Below, one piece after another: positions 52,625 through 62,218 of a stretch of DNA of 64,000 nt. The notes under the pieces were generated by a model that searched no databases, had not been told where the DNA came from, and saw only the letters and a program-made list of their open reading frames with translations. A program made the position numbers and the translations under genes. Origin of the DNA: Alphaproteobacteria bacterium (GTDB lineage: Bacteria > Pseudomonadota > Alphaproteobacteria > SHVP01); assembly GCA_040216735.1 (NCBI GenBank), contig JAVJOO010000002.1:399118-463117 (forward strand). Direction: 5' to 3'. Within the stretch, counting starts at the first letter, position 1; each line of letters starts with the position of its first letter.

Positions 52625-53983
52625 TCAGTCGAGGGCGACGGTTTCGCGAAATTCCGGGACGCGGGCCGACCAGCCGAGATCCTCTTCGATGCGGTGGCGT
52701 AGCGCGTCCGAGGCCGCCGGCTCCCCGTGGACCACGAATGTTTCGCGCGGCGGCCCTTTGAAATGCCCGAGCCAGGCCATGATCTCGTCGGCGTCGGCGT
52801 GGGCCGACAGCATTTGCAATTGCACGACCTCGGCGCGGATCGGCACATAGGCGCCGTGGATCTTGACGCTCTCCGCGCCGCCGACCAACGATGCGCCGCG
52901 CGTACCGCCGGCCTGAAAACCGGCGAAGACGATCGTGTTGCGCGGATCGGGTGCATAGTGATTGAGGTGATGCAAAACGCGCCCCCCGGTCGCCATGCCG
53001 CTGGCCGAGATGATCACCTTGGGCAGCGGCGATTGGTCGAGCGACTTGGATTCTTCGGGACTGTTGACGTAGTGGGCGACGTGACAGGCCTTGCGCGCTT
53101 GGGTCGCCGTCAGACGGTGCGCGTCCGCGTGGGTGCAAAAAACATCGCTGGCGTCGATCGCCATCGGGCTGTCGAGGAAGATCGGTAGATCGGGAATCCG
53201 CCCTTGCGTCTTGAGGCGTTCGAAATGGAAGAGCAGCGTTTGGGCGCGCCCGACGGCAAAGGACGGCACGATCACCGACCCACCGCGCGCCGCCGTACGG
53301 GTAACGATCTCGGCCAACACGTTCTCGGGATCGCTGGGGTCGTGGGCGCGGTCGCCGTAGGTCGATTCGACGACGAGGTAGTCGGCATGGGAGACCGGCG
53401 TTGGATCGAGCATGGTCGCACTGTCCGAGCGCCCGAGGTCGCCGGAAAAGACAACGCTGCGGCCACGGACATCCAGTTCGACGATCGCGGCACCGAGGAT
53501 GTGTCCGGCGGGGTGCAGTTTGAAGCGGAGATCCTTGGAGAGACTGTGCCAAGCGCCAGGCGCTACCGGCGCGAAGGCATCGAGCGCGACGACGCCGTCG
53601 TGGCGTGTGTAGAGCGGCAAGGGCGGGTTGTGTTTCGAATACTTGTGGCGCGCCGCAAAGTCGGCATCGCGTTCTAGAAGAAACCCTGAATCCGGCAGCA
53701 GGATCGCACACAGGTCCCGCGTTGCCGGCGTGCACCAGACCTTGCCCGCAAACCCCTTCTTGATGAGCAGCGGCAGGTACCCCGAGTGGTCGAGGTGGGC
53801 GTGGGTGAGCACAACTGCATCGATGGTCTTGGGATCGACTGGGAACGGCGCCCAGTTGCGCAGGCGTAGTTGCTTGTAACCCTGGAACAACCCGCAATCG
53901 ACGAGAACCTTGAGGCCGCTATCTTCGAGCAGGAAACGCGACCCCGTCACCGTGCCGACCGCGCCGAGGAAGGTGAGGTTCAC
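52625..53983 (-). CDS. Metallo-beta-lactamase/beta-CASP RNase-like protein
   Basis: 452 aa from GTG 53983 (LTFLGAVGTVTGSRF), the usual family opening; a longer frame to 54067 is not family-like. Zinc motifs THAHLDHSGYLP, HPAGHILGAA and SGDLGRSD, then beta-CASP and the RNA-specificity region ending SAHADADEIMAWL and VVHGEPAA. Related to CPSF73-like RNases (YsgA/TTHA0252 type). Likely an RNA nuclease. Confidence 0.92.
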   Translation of the reverse strand: MNLTFLGAVGTVTGSRFLLEDSGLKVLVDCGLFQGYKQLRLRNWAPFPVDPKTIDAVVLTHAHLDHSGYLPLLIKKGFAGKVWCTPATRDLCAILLPDSGFLLERDADFAARHKYSKHNPPLPLYTRHDGVVALDAFAPVAPGAWHSLSKDLRFKLHPAGHILGAAIVELDVRGRSVVFSGDLGRSDSATMLDPTPVSHADYLVVESTYGDRAHDPSDPENVLAEIVTRTAARGGSVIVPSFAVGRAQTLLFHFERLKTQGRIPDLPIFLDSPMAIDASDVFCTHADAHRLTATQARKACHVAHYVNSPEESKSLDQSPLPKVIISASGMATGGRVLHHLNHYAPDPRNTIVFAGFQAGGTRGASLVGGAESVKIHGAYVPIRAEVVQLQMLSAHADADEIMAWLGHFKGPPRETFVVHGEPAASDALRHRIEEDLGWSARVPEFRETVALD

Positions 53984-54095
53984 CGGACTACACGCCAGTG
54001 GCGGCGCCCTACCGATACGCGCCCTGCGGAAAAATTTGGAAAAACCAACACGATGGCCATCGAACAACCCTTAGTGGCACAAACGGGCCCGTACC

Positions 54096-55889
54096 ATGAC
54101 ACCGATCAAGGACAAGGTCGGACGCTTAACAGGTTTCGGCCCCTCCTATACGGTGGCAGCGATGAACGCCTTTGCCTATGGGTTGCGCGCGCCCGAGACT
54201 GAGAACGACCGGTTTTTGTTGACCCAACAGGTCATCCTTGCGCGCCAACAGATGTTGGCGGTGGGCTTGATCTCCAGCAGCGTCGCCCTGCTGATCGCCG
54301 TGACCTTCGCGGCAACAGCGCCAGGTCACATATTGGCCGTGTGGGTTTCGCTGGCGGTACTGGGCCTTGTGGTGACGCGCTCGGCCCTGCGGTTGCGTCG
54401 TAAGAAGGCCGCGCCCAGCGATCCGCACCGGTCGGCGCGGCGGCTGTTGGTGCGGTTCGTCGCGGTTTCCGCGCTGTGGGGCGCGGCGCTGTGGTTCACC
54501 ATGCCGATGGACGAGGTTGGCCTTCAGTTCTTGCTGATATTTCTAGCGGCGGGGTCGGCGGCAGGCCTAGTCGCCGGGTTCGGTCCGATCCCGAGTTTGT
54601 GGGCACCGATGATTTTACTGACCGTGCTCCCGCCCGCGATCAGACAATGCGTGCATGCCCAGCGGATTGATTTGATCACCTGCGCCGGCTTGCTGCTTTT
54701 CGTCGCAGCACTGTTTTTTTTCGGCAGCAATGCGTTTCGCTCGTTCCTTCAACTGATCCGTTTGCAGCGCACCGCCTTCGACCTGGCGACCCAGAAGAAC
54801 AAAATCGAAACGGAACTTGAGCATTTCTTCGAGCGCACCAATGCGCTGACCGCGGTGGCCGATTCCCGCGGCACGCTGCAACGGCTTAACCCGATGTGGG
54901 AAAAGGTCTTCGGCTACGACCTGACGGACATGCTCGGCAAAAAGACCATCGACTTCGTCCATCCGAACGACCGCGCGAGCACCGAAGCGGCCGCGCTGGG
55001 CACATTCGATGGGCAACCCATCGTCAACCACGTCAATCGATTTCGCGCTGCGGACGGATCCTACCGGTGGCTGCAATGGAACACGGTGCGCAGCCCCCAG
55101 GACGGCACGATCATCGCCACGGCAACCGACATCACAGACCGCGAAGATGCCCGCATGGTCAAGGAGCAGTTGATCGCCACCGTCAGCCACGAGCTGCGCA
55201 CGCCGCTGACGGCCTTGCAGGCGGCGTTGCAGATTCTGTCTGCGGGAATCGGCGGACCAATTCCGGGGCAAGGCGAACGGATGCTGGGAATTGCCGAACG
55301 CAATACCGAGCGGCTGGTCGCCTTGACCAACGACATCCTCGATCTCGAGCGTATCCCAGGCGCCAAAGAAGCCTTCGAGATCGGCCCGATCGATCCCGAA
55401 GCGTTGGTACGTGGCGCGGTTGAGGACGTGCGCCCGATGTCCGACAGTTTCGGCGTCGCTTTATTGATCGACAACCACAGCGACGGCGATCAGATGTCGG
55501 GTGACCGCGAAAAAGCCTTTCAGGTCTTACAAAACCTACTGTCGAACGCGATTAAATTCAGTCCGATCAAGGGCACCGTGCGTATCGCTATCGCCGATGC
55601 CGGCGCCGCGGTGCGGATTACGGTCGCGGACGACGGACCGGGCATCCCCGCAGGCGCCGAGGAGAAAATCTTCGAACGATTCGTGCAACTACCACGACCT
55701 GCCGACCGCAAGATCGGTGGCAGCGGCTTGGGCCTGTCGATCGCCCGCGATTTGATCGTCGCGATGAACGGACGGATCGGCACCGAACCGGCAACCCGGG
55801 GGGCGCGGTTCTTCTTCGAACTGCCGCGCACGGCCAAGACCGCGCCGCCCGAACGGGCCGCTGCGGACGGCGGCACCGCGCCCGTCTAG
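54096..55889 (+). CDS. Membrane PAS histidine kinase (paralogue)
   Basis: 597 aa with the same layout as 34868-36640: membrane region with six helices, PAS (RGTLQRLNPMWEKVFGYDLTDM), HisKA with TVSHELRTPL (His near 365) and HATPase_c with QNLLSNAIKFSP, DDGPGIPAG and GGSGLGLSI. No adjacent response regulator is encoded. The genes are 18 kb apart, so a duplication or shared pathway is plausible. The signal is unknown. Confidence 0.92.
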   Translation: MTPIKDKVGRLTGFGPSYTVAAMNAFAYGLRAPETENDRFLLTQQVILARQQMLAVGLISSSVALLIAVTFAATAPGHILAVWVSLAVLGLVVTRSALRLRRKKAAPSDPHRSARRLLVRFVAVSALWGAALWFTMPMDEVGLQFLLIFLAAGSAAGLVAGFGPIPSLWAPMILLTVLPPAIRQCVHAQRIDLITCAGLLLFVAALFFFGSNAFRSFLQLIRLQRTAFDLATQKNKIETELEHFFERTNALTAVADSRGTLQRLNPMWEKVFGYDLTDMLGKKTIDFVHPNDRASTEAAALGTFDGQPIVNHVNRFRAADGSYRWLQWNTVRSPQDGTIIATATDITDREDARMVKEQLIATVSHELRTPLTALQAALQILSAGIGGPIPGQGERMLGIAERNTERLVALTNDILDLERIPGAKEAFEIGPIDPEALVRGAVEDVRPMSDSFGVALLIDNHSDGDQMSGDREKAFQVLQNLLSNAIKFSPIKGTVRIAIADAGAAVRITVADDGPGIPAGAEEKIFERFVQLPRPADRKIGGSGLGLSIARDLIVAMNGRIGTEPATRGARFFFELPRTAKTAPPERAAADGGTAPV

Positions 55890-55893
55890 CGCC

Positions 55894-56160
55894 CTAGGCC
55901 TTGCCGATACGCGGCGGGCCGCCCTTGACCCCCGGTCCGAAAGCCCGTTCGAGGACGCGCGTCGAGTCTTCGGCCAAGCTGATCGCTTCGGAGAGCAAGG
56001 CGAGGATCTTCAAATTGTTCTTCAGCACGTGGGCTGCGGCAGGCCTGTGATCGTCGGCGATCTTGGCCGCGCGCTTAAGAATATCGCCGCGCACCACGCC
56101 GAGGATGTCCTCAAGCCGGTACCCCTCGGGTTTGTCCTCGGAGACGAGAAAATGAGTCAT
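55894..56160 (-). CDS. Conserved hypothetical protein (88 aa)
   Basis: Begins MTHFLVSEDKPEGYRLEDIL and continues with RAAKIADDHRPAAAHVLKNNLKIL, LLSEAISLAEDSTRVL and AFGP. Soluble and helical. Similar small proteins appear in Alphaproteobacteria; function unknown. Convergent with the kinase gene (4 nt apart). Start 56160 chosen over 56199 because the extra residues are not family-like. Confidence 0.75.
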   Translation of the reverse strand: MTHFLVSEDKPEGYRLEDILGVVRGDILKRAAKIADDHRPAAAHVLKNNLKILALLSEAISLAEDSTRVLERAFGPGVKGGPPRIGKA

Positions 56161-56402
56161 CGGGCCCCCTTCGTATGGCCGCCCCGTGCGGCCAATCACG
56201 TTCGCCCAGGCGCTAACCCCGTGTCAAAGCAATCCGCGCCTTCGGGCCAGCCTTCGTTCGCAGAATGGTCCCTTGGTCCGCTTTTCGGTTGGATTCCACC
56301 GTCGGCGCGCTATATCAACGGGATAGACAGAAAAAGGCTCAAGAAGCCGCGCGCGGCGACCGGCGCTGCGCAGATATTTGCAACAAAGCAAAGCAGTACC
56401 CC

Positions 56403-57401
56403 ATGACGGCGGCATTGACCCTGACCGACGACGTCCGACGTGCAACCGCGCCCCTCTACGCACGGGTCGAACACGTCATCCCCGAAATCGAGTGGGGTGC
56501 CCATGCGCCCTACGTGGCGGCGATTAATGCGCTTAAGGCGAAGCGCAACGCCGTGATCTTGGCGCATAACTACATGACGCCCGAGATCTATCATTGCGTT
56601 GCCGACATCGTCGGCGATTCGCTGGCGCTGGCGCGCGAGGCGGCCAAGACCGACGCCGACACGATCGTCCTGGCGGGCGTCCACTTCATGGCCGAGACCG
56701 CCAAAATTCTGTCCCCGGACAAAACCGTTTTGATCCCTGATCTGCGGGCGGGCTGTTCGCTGGCGGACTCGATCACCGGCGCCGATATTCGGTTGCTGCG
56801 CGAGAAGTATCCCGGCGTACCGGTGGTGACCTACGTCAATACCTCAGCCGAGGTGAAAGCCGAATCCGATATTTGCTGCACCTCAGGGAATGCGGTGAAA
56901 GTGGTCGAATCGCTCGGCGTCGATCGTGTGATCTTCTTACCCGACGAATACCTGGGCCGCTACGTCGCGTCGCAAACCGATGTCGAAATCATCCTGTGGC
57001 AGGGTCATTGCGAAGTGCACGAACGCTTTACCGCCGAGGAGATCGCCGCGTTTCGCCGCGACCACGAGGGCCTTGTCGTGATCGCCCACCCCGAATGCCC
57101 GCCCGATGTCCTTGAGGCATCGGACTTTGTCGGGTCGACCGCACAGATGATCGGCTATGCCCGTAACGAGCGACCAGGCCGCGTGTTGATGGTGACCGAG
57201 TGTTCGATGAGCGACAACGTCGCCGCCGAACTGCCCGACATCGAATTCATCCGGCCGTGCAATCTGTGCCCGCATATGAAACGCATCACCCTGGAGAACA
57301 TCCTCGGTGCACTGGAAACGATGCAGCCCGAAGTGACGGTCGACCCCGCGATTGCGGACCGCGCACGCCGCGCGGTCGCGCGGATGATAGAGGTCGGCTA
57401 A
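56403..57401 (+). CDS. nadA: Quinolinate synthase NadA
   Basis: 332 aa from ATG 56403. [4Fe-4S] ligand cysteines in [19 protein letters not shown] and PCNLCPHMK. Conserved [11 protein letters not shown] and [12 protein letters not shown]. It condenses iminoaspartate with dihydroxyacetone phosphate to quinolinate in NAD synthesis. It is followed by nadC after 8 nt. nadB is not in the window. Confidence 0.97.
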   Translation: MTAALTLTDDVRRATAPLYARVEHVIPEIEWGAHAPYVAAINALKAKRNAVILAHNYMTPEIYHCVADIVGDSLALAREAAKTDADTIVLAGVHFMAETAKILSPDKTVLIPDLRAGCSLADSITGADIRLLREKYPGVPVVTYVNTSAEVKAESDICCTSGNAVKVVESLGVDRVIFLPDEYLGRYVASQTDVEIILWQGHCEVHERFTAEEIAAFRRDHEGLVVIAHPECPPDVLEASDFVGSTAQMIGYARNERPGRVLMVTECSMSDNVAAELPDIEFIRPCNLCPHMKRITLENILGALETMQPEVTVDPAIADRARRAVARMIEVG

Positions 57402-57409
57402 GCCACGCG

Positions 57410-58255
57410 ATGACCGCCCTTCCGGCTGTCCTGTACGACGCGACGGTCCGCGCCGCGCTCGCCGAAGACTTGGGTAGTGCGGGCGACCTGACCAGCGATG
57501 CCGCGATTCCTGCGGAGGCAACGGCGGTGGCCGAGATCGTCGTGCGCAAACCCGGCCGTGTTGCCGGCATCGATGTCGCGCTCTGTGCCTTTGCGACGAT
57601 GGACCCGCCAGCGGCGATCGCGCGGCGCGTTGAGGACGGCGCCGATGCCGAGGCCGGTACCGTGCTGGCGCGAATCGAGGGCAAGGCCCGGGCAATCCTG
57701 GGCGCCGAACGTACCGCGTTGAATCTGCTGGGCCGGATGTGCGGCATTGCCACGGCAACCCGCACCGCCGTGGACGCCGTTCGCGGCACCGGCGCGCACA
57801 TCGCCTGTACCCGCAAGACCACACCCGGCCTGCGGCATTTGGAAAAATATGCGGTGCGGATGGGTGGTGGGTTTAACCATCGCTTCGGCCTCTACGACGC
57901 CGTGCTGATCAAGGACAACCATTTGGTCGCGGGCGGCGGCATCACCGCGACAGTCGAACGGGTGCGCGCTCATATCGGCCACTTGGTAAAAATTCAGGTC
58001 GAAGTCGACACGTTGGATCAACTCGAAGAACTGCTAACGACCCAGGCCGATGCGGTGCTACTCGACAATATGACGCCCGCGCAGTTGCGTGACGCCGTGG
58101 CATTGGCGGCGGGCCGGTTGACAACCGAAGCGTCGGGCGGGATCCGCCCCGAAACGCTGACCGAGGTCGCCGCCACCGGCGTCGATGTCATCTCCCTGGG
58201 CTGGCTGACCCATAGCGCGCCGGCGTTGGACGTGGGTTTGGATTTTCGGAGCTAG
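57410..58255 (+). CDS. nadC: Quinolinate phosphoribosyltransferase NadC
   Basis: 281 aa. Motifs EDLGSAGDLTSDA, GAERTALNLLGRMCGIAT, CTRKTTPGLRHLEKYAVRMGGG (cut here to the family core), IKDNHLVAGGG and SGGIRPETL are present. It converts quinolinate and PRPP to nicotinate mononucleotide. It forms an operon with nadA; its end overlaps the convergent DASS gene by 4 nt. Confidence 0.96.
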   Translation: MTALPAVLYDATVRAALAEDLGSAGDLTSDAAIPAEATAVAEIVVRKPGRVAGIDVALCAFATMDPPAAIARRVEDGADAEAGTVLARIEGKARAILGAERTALNLLGRMCGIATATRTAVDAVRGTGAHIACTRKTTPGLRHLEKYAVRMGGGFNHRFGLYDAVLIKDNHLVAGGGITATVERVRAHIGHLVKIQVEVDTLDQLEELLTTQADAVLLDNMTPAQLRDAVALAAGRLTTEASGGIRPETLTEVAATGVDVISLGWLTHSAPALDVGLDFRS

Positions 58256-59721
58256 CCCGCGATCAACGGCACCAGGATCGCAGCAAGGCCGGCGATCACC
58301 GCGATTCCGATCGCATTGAGAACGATTCCGGCGCGAATCATCTGCGCCACGTTGACATGGCCGGTGCTGTAGACGATGGCATTCGGCGGCGTCGCGACCG
58401 GCAGCATGAACGCGCACGACGCGGCCAGCGCGGCAGGGGCTGCCAACAACAGTGGATCGAGCCCGGCGCCGACGGCGACGGCGCCAACAACCGGCAAGAA
58501 CGCCGCCGTCGTCGCGGTGTTGCTGGTAAGTTCGGTCAGGAAAATAACCAACGCCGCCACCGCAACGATCAGCGCGAACAACGGCCACGCCGCCACCGGG
58601 TCGAGGCCGCCGCCGATCCATGCGGCAAGGCCGCTCCGGTCGATTGCGCCGGCGAGACTGAGGCCGCCGCCGAACAGCAGCAGAACGTGCCACGGCGCGC
58701 GGGACGCCCACGCCCAGTCGAGCAGGAAGACACGCCGCTTCCAGTCGGCGGGGACGACGAACAACGCCACCGCGCCAGCAATCGCGATCACCGTATCGGA
58801 CGGCGCACCGCCCGGCAGCCAGCGGCCGAGCCACGGCCCCGCCACCCAACCGAGCGCGACCAGGAGGGCGACGCCCGCGACGCGGCGCTCGGCGGGCGAC
58901 ATCCGACCCAGGGCCTGCACGGCATCGGCGACCGCGGCCGCGCCGTCGCCGTGGGCGGTGTCGTCAAAGGGGTAGGCAAGCCGCGTCAACACAAGCCACG
59001 CGAGCGGCAACATCACGGCGGCGACCGGCACGCCGAGCATCATCCAATCGGTGAAGGTGATCCTGACACCGTAGGTTTGCCCCATGAAGCTGGCCAACAG
59101 GGCGTTGGGCGGCGAGCCGATCAGCGTGCCGAGGCCGCCGATCGACGCGGCATAGGCGATCCCCAGCATCAGGGCGACGGCGAAATGGCCGCGCCGGCGT
59201 GGATCGTCGCGATCGACCTCGACGAGGGCGACGAGCGAAGCGGCAATCGGCAACATCATCATCGCCGTCGCGGTATTGCTGATCCACATGCTGAGGAACG
59301 CGGTCGCCAGCATGGCGGCGCCGACGAGGCGGCGCGGCCGCGCACCCGCGCGCGCCAGGACCATGAGCGCAATCCGGCGATGCAGGTTCCAGCGCTGCAT
59401 GGCGAGCGCAATCAGAAAGCCGCCCAGGAACAAAAAGATCAGCGGGTTGGCAAAGGGCGCGGCGGCGGCGCCGATATCGGCGATCCCAAACAACGGAAGC
59501 AAGGCGAGCGGTAACAACGCCGTGACCGCGAGCGGGACCGCCTCGCTCGCCCACCAGACCGCCATCCACACGGCAACCGCCGCTGTGCGCCACCCCAACG
59601 GCGACAAACCGTCGGGCACCGGCAGGAGCAATAGGACGGCGCAGGCCGCAGGCCCGAGAAACAGGCCGGTAAGACGGACGGCGGCGCGGGCGGACCCGCC
59701 TGGGTCGGTGGGCGACGGCAT
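58252..59721 (-). CDS. DASS/SLC13 family sodium-coupled anion symporter
   Basis: 489 aa with about eleven to twelve helices. The two Na+-site SNT motifs are WISNTATAMMMLPI and LTSNTATTAAFLPV, and GGLGTLIGSPPNAL precedes helix 5. Members take up succinate, citrate, sulfate or related anions. Substrate cannot be decided. It diverges from the ykgJ gene. Confidence 0.9.
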   Translation of the reverse strand: MPSPTDPGGSARAAVRLTGLFLGPAACAVLLLLPVPDGLSPLGWRTAAVAVWMAVWWASEAVPLAVTALLPLALLPLFGIADIGAAAAPFANPLIFLFLGGFLIALAMQRWNLHRRIALMVLARAGARPRRLVGAAMLATAFLSMWISNTATAMMMLPIAASLVALVEVDRDDPRRRGHFAVALMLGIAYAASIGGLGTLIGSPPNALLASFMGQTYGVRITFTDWMMLGVPVAAVMLPLAWLVLTRLAYPFDDTAHGDGAAAVADAVQALGRMSPAERRVAGVALLVALGWVAGPWLGRWLPGGAPSDTVIAIAGAVALFVVPADWKRRVFLLDWAWASRAPWHVLLLFGGGLSLAGAIDRSGLAAWIGGGLDPVAAWPLFALIVAVAALVIFLTELTSNTATTAAFLPVVGAVAVGAGLDPLLLAAPAALAASCAFMLPVATPPNAIVYSTGHVNVAQMIRAGIVLNAIGIAVIAGLAAILVPLIAG

Positions 59722-59790
59722 GGCGAAGGCTCCCCAATCGGCGACAGCATGCCCGGTTGGGCCCGCCGGGGAAACGGCATAGGATTTCCT

Positions 59791-60519
59791 ATGTCAGACA
59801 ACGACCCCTTGCCCTACGAATCGATCCTGGAGAGCGGCATTCGCGGCTTGACCCAGGCGGCGGTTGCGAGCGGTGCGCCGGCACGGCTTGACGCGCTGGT
59901 CGGCGAGGCGCTGAGCCTGGCCGAGGGGTTGCTGACGTCGCTACGTACCCTTAATCCGCCCGAGACGCCGGCGGCCTGCCGCGAGGGCTGCGCCCACTGC
60001 TGCCGGTTTCAGGTCGCGGTGACGCCGCCCGAGGCGTTGGCGATTGCCCACGTCGTGCGCGGGCGCGGCGCGGCGGCGGCCGACGCGCTGGCCACGCGCT
60101 GCGCGGCGCTGGCGGCGGCCGAGCGTGGTTTGGATGCGGGTGGCCGTGTGCGACTAAAGCGATCGTGTGTGTTTTTGCATGACGAGCGCTGCACTATCTA
60201 CGATGTGCGCCCGCTGGCCTGCCGCGGCGCGAACGCGACCGACGCCGCGCAATGCGCATCGGCCTTGGACGGGGCCGACGTACAACTGTCGCTCTACGTA
60301 CACCAGGCCAACGTGATGAAGGCGGCGGCGCGCGGGCTCAACCACGCGATCCAGCCCGAAGAGGGCCAACTGGAACTCACCGCTGCGCTGGCTATCGCGC
60401 TGGGCACGCCCGGTGCGGCGGCGCGCTGGATGGCGGGTGAAGCGATTTTTGCCCCCGCGCGCTTGCCCAAGCGGCGTGGCACCGACACAGAAAACAGCAA
60501 CGAGGGAGAACCCCGATGA
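59791..60519 (+). CDS. YkgJ family cysteine-cluster protein
   Basis: 242 aa from ATG 59791. The cysteine cluster CREGCAHCCRFQV and, after a linker, SCVFLHDERCTIYDVRPLACRG match the zinc/iron-chelating CxxCxxCC family. Function unknown, often called a Fe-S oxidoreductase. Its stop overlaps the next ATG by 4 nt, so it is coupled to the MBL-fold gene. Confidence 0.9.
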   Translation: MSDNDPLPYESILESGIRGLTQAAVASGAPARLDALVGEALSLAEGLLTSLRTLNPPETPAACREGCAHCCRFQVAVTPPEALAIAHVVRGRGAAAADALATRCAALAAAERGLDAGGRVRLKRSCVFLHDERCTIYDVRPLACRGANATDAAQCASALDGADVQLSLYVHQANVMKAAARGLNHAIQPEEGQLELTAALAIALGTPGAAARWMAGEAIFAPARLPKRRGTDTENSNEGEPR

Positions 60520-61394
60520 AACCGCAACAATTCGGCGACTATACGGTGCGCAAACTGGTCGAGGTGGTGGAGCCGTTCACGCCCGACTTTACGTTTCACG
60601 ATTGGGACCCCGCGGTGCTGCGCGGCCACTTAGACTGGCTGGCACCGCATTTCGTGGCCGGGAGCGCAGCAGCGCCGACGTTAACCTTTAGCTTCCATAC
60701 CTATGTCGTGCAGGCGCATGGCAAGACGATCCTGATCGACACCTGTATCGGCAACCATAAGGACCGCGCGGCGTTGCCGTTTTGGCACCAACAGAACCGC
60801 CCCTACCTCGACAACCTGCGCGCCATGGGGATTGCGCCCGAGCAGGTCGACTATGTCATGTGCACCCACCTGCACGCCGACCACGTCGGCTGGAACACGC
60901 GCTTGGAGGACGGCCGCTGGGTGCCGACCTTTCCCAATGCGCGCTACATTTTTTCAAAGGACGACTACGACCACTACAACGGCGTGAAGCCTGGCGAGTT
61001 CGGCTATACCAGCTTGGCCGATTCGGTGTTTCCGATCGTCGATGCGGGGCTGGCCGAGATCGTCACAATGGATTTTGCCATCGGCGACGGGCTCTCATTG
61101 GTGCCTTCACCCGGCCATACGCCCGGTCACTATTGCGTCCATTTGCAATCGGGCGGGCAGGAGGCCCTTTTTACCGGCGATATGCTGCACCATCCGGTGC
61201 TGATCGCCGAGCCGCAGTGGGTGACGAAGTTCTGCCTCGACCCTGCGCAATCGACCGCAACGCGCCGGGCGTTTATCGAGAAACACGCCGGCGGCGGCGC
61301 CGTCGTCCTCGCCGCCCACTTCGCCGGGCCGACCGCGGGGCGGATTACCGACGCCGGCGGCAAGGCGCGCTTTGCTGTGTTGGAAGGCGCGTGA
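60516..61394 (+). CDS. MBL-fold hydrolase (lactonase-like)
   Basis: 292 aa. Zinc motifs CTHLHADHVGW, PSPGHTPGHY and FTGDMLHHP with a final AAHFAGP. The layout is that of AhlD/AttM-like and other metallohydrolases. Lactonase activity is possible but not provable from motif alone. Cotranscribed with ykgJ. It ends before a compositionally different gene. Confidence 0.88.
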   Translation: MKPQQFGDYTVRKLVEVVEPFTPDFTFHDWDPAVLRGHLDWLAPHFVAGSAAAPTLTFSFHTYVVQAHGKTILIDTCIGNHKDRAALPFWHQQNRPYLDNLRAMGIAPEQVDYVMCTHLHADHVGWNTRLEDGRWVPTFPNARYIFSKDDYDHYNGVKPGEFGYTSLADSVFPIVDAGLAEIVTMDFAIGDGLSLVPSPGHTPGHYCVHLQSGGQEALFTGDMLHHPVLIAEPQWVTKFCLDPAQSTATRRAFIEKHAGGGAVVLAAHFAGPTAGRITDAGGKARFAVLEGA

Positions 61395-61455
61395 GGCGGG
61401 TTCCGCGATAGGCCGACCGGACGTTAGTCCCTAGCGGTCCACATTTGAGGTCGTC

Positions 61456-62154
61456 TTGGCCCTCGATAGAGAGACAACATCCGAAACGCTGTTCAAGCGA
61501 TGGTGCTGCCAATGGCCCGTGCGCGTACAGCGGATCGAGGCACCCGACAATGCGAAACACAAACGACCCGACTATCGTGTCTATTTTGAGACGCAGGCCT
61601 GCGTTGTTGAGGTCACCGAAATGGCACCCAACACCGAAGACTTGCGCCAACAAAAAGAGTTGGATTCACAGAACTCGGTACTGTGGAGCGCCAAACCTGG
61701 ACATCGCTTACGCAAGCAGATCGACCATGCACGTGGAAAGTTTGGTCGCTGGGCTCGAAGCGGTGTACCAACGCTCCTCGTCGTGCACGACACGACCTCC
61801 GCCTCACCCCCGCGCAACATCGACCCCTACGACGCGAAAGTAGCGATGTACGGTCTGGATGCTGTTGTATTTTCTGTTCCGCTTGAGCCCTCTACTGAAC
61901 CGCGGGTTCGTTTCCGCAAGTCAGGAGCAAAGGCAAAGCTAACCGACAAGCACCACACATCCATTAGCGCAGTGGGCAATCTTTTCGAGACGCAGAGCGG
62001 TGTTGAATTGGTCGTTTATCACAACGTCTTCGCACGGATTCCGTTCGATCCGGCTTGCGTCAGGAAACTAACTCGATATCAGTATAGGTATGTTAATGAA
62101 CAAGGCGAGTTTGGCGCATGGATTCATGCGGTAACCGGGGAGCGATTGACATAG
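61456..62154 (+). CDS. Hypothetical protein, possible PD-(D/E)XK nuclease fold
   Basis: 232 aa from TTG 61456. An N-terminal block KRPDYRVYF followed by ACVVEVTEM is compatible with a PD-(D/E)XK nuclease core (acid in RPDY, ExT), but the Lys is not clear. Aromatic-rich C-terminal end (YQYRYVNEQGEFGAW). Third-position G/C is lower than in the neighbours, suggesting a later arrival. No partner gene such as a methylase is adjacent, so restriction function is not supported. Confidence 0.6.
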   Translation: MALDRETTSETLFKRWCCQWPVRVQRIEAPDNAKHKRPDYRVYFETQACVVEVTEMAPNTEDLRQQKELDSQNSVLWSAKPGHRLRKQIDHARGKFGRWARSGVPTLLVVHDTTSASPPRNIDPYDAKVAMYGLDAVVFSVPLEPSTEPRVRFRKSGAKAKLTDKHHTSISAVGNLFETQSGVELVVYHNVFARIPFDPACVRKLTRYQYRYVNEQGEFGAWIHAVTGERLT

Positions 62155-62218
62155 CGTCCGCCACTAGGTCCAGTTCACGGAACCAGAGTGCGGGTCAAAT
62201 GCAGGGAGGAACCACGAT

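Noticed and set aside
52275-53897. 540-codon minus-strand frame
   Set aside because: It is a shadow of the beta-CASP gene in another frame, Arg/Pro-rich, with no domain.
58357-59514. 385-codon plus-strand frame
   Set aside because: It is antisense to the DASS transporter; the repetitive Arg/Gly/His composition is typical of GC-rich shadow frames.
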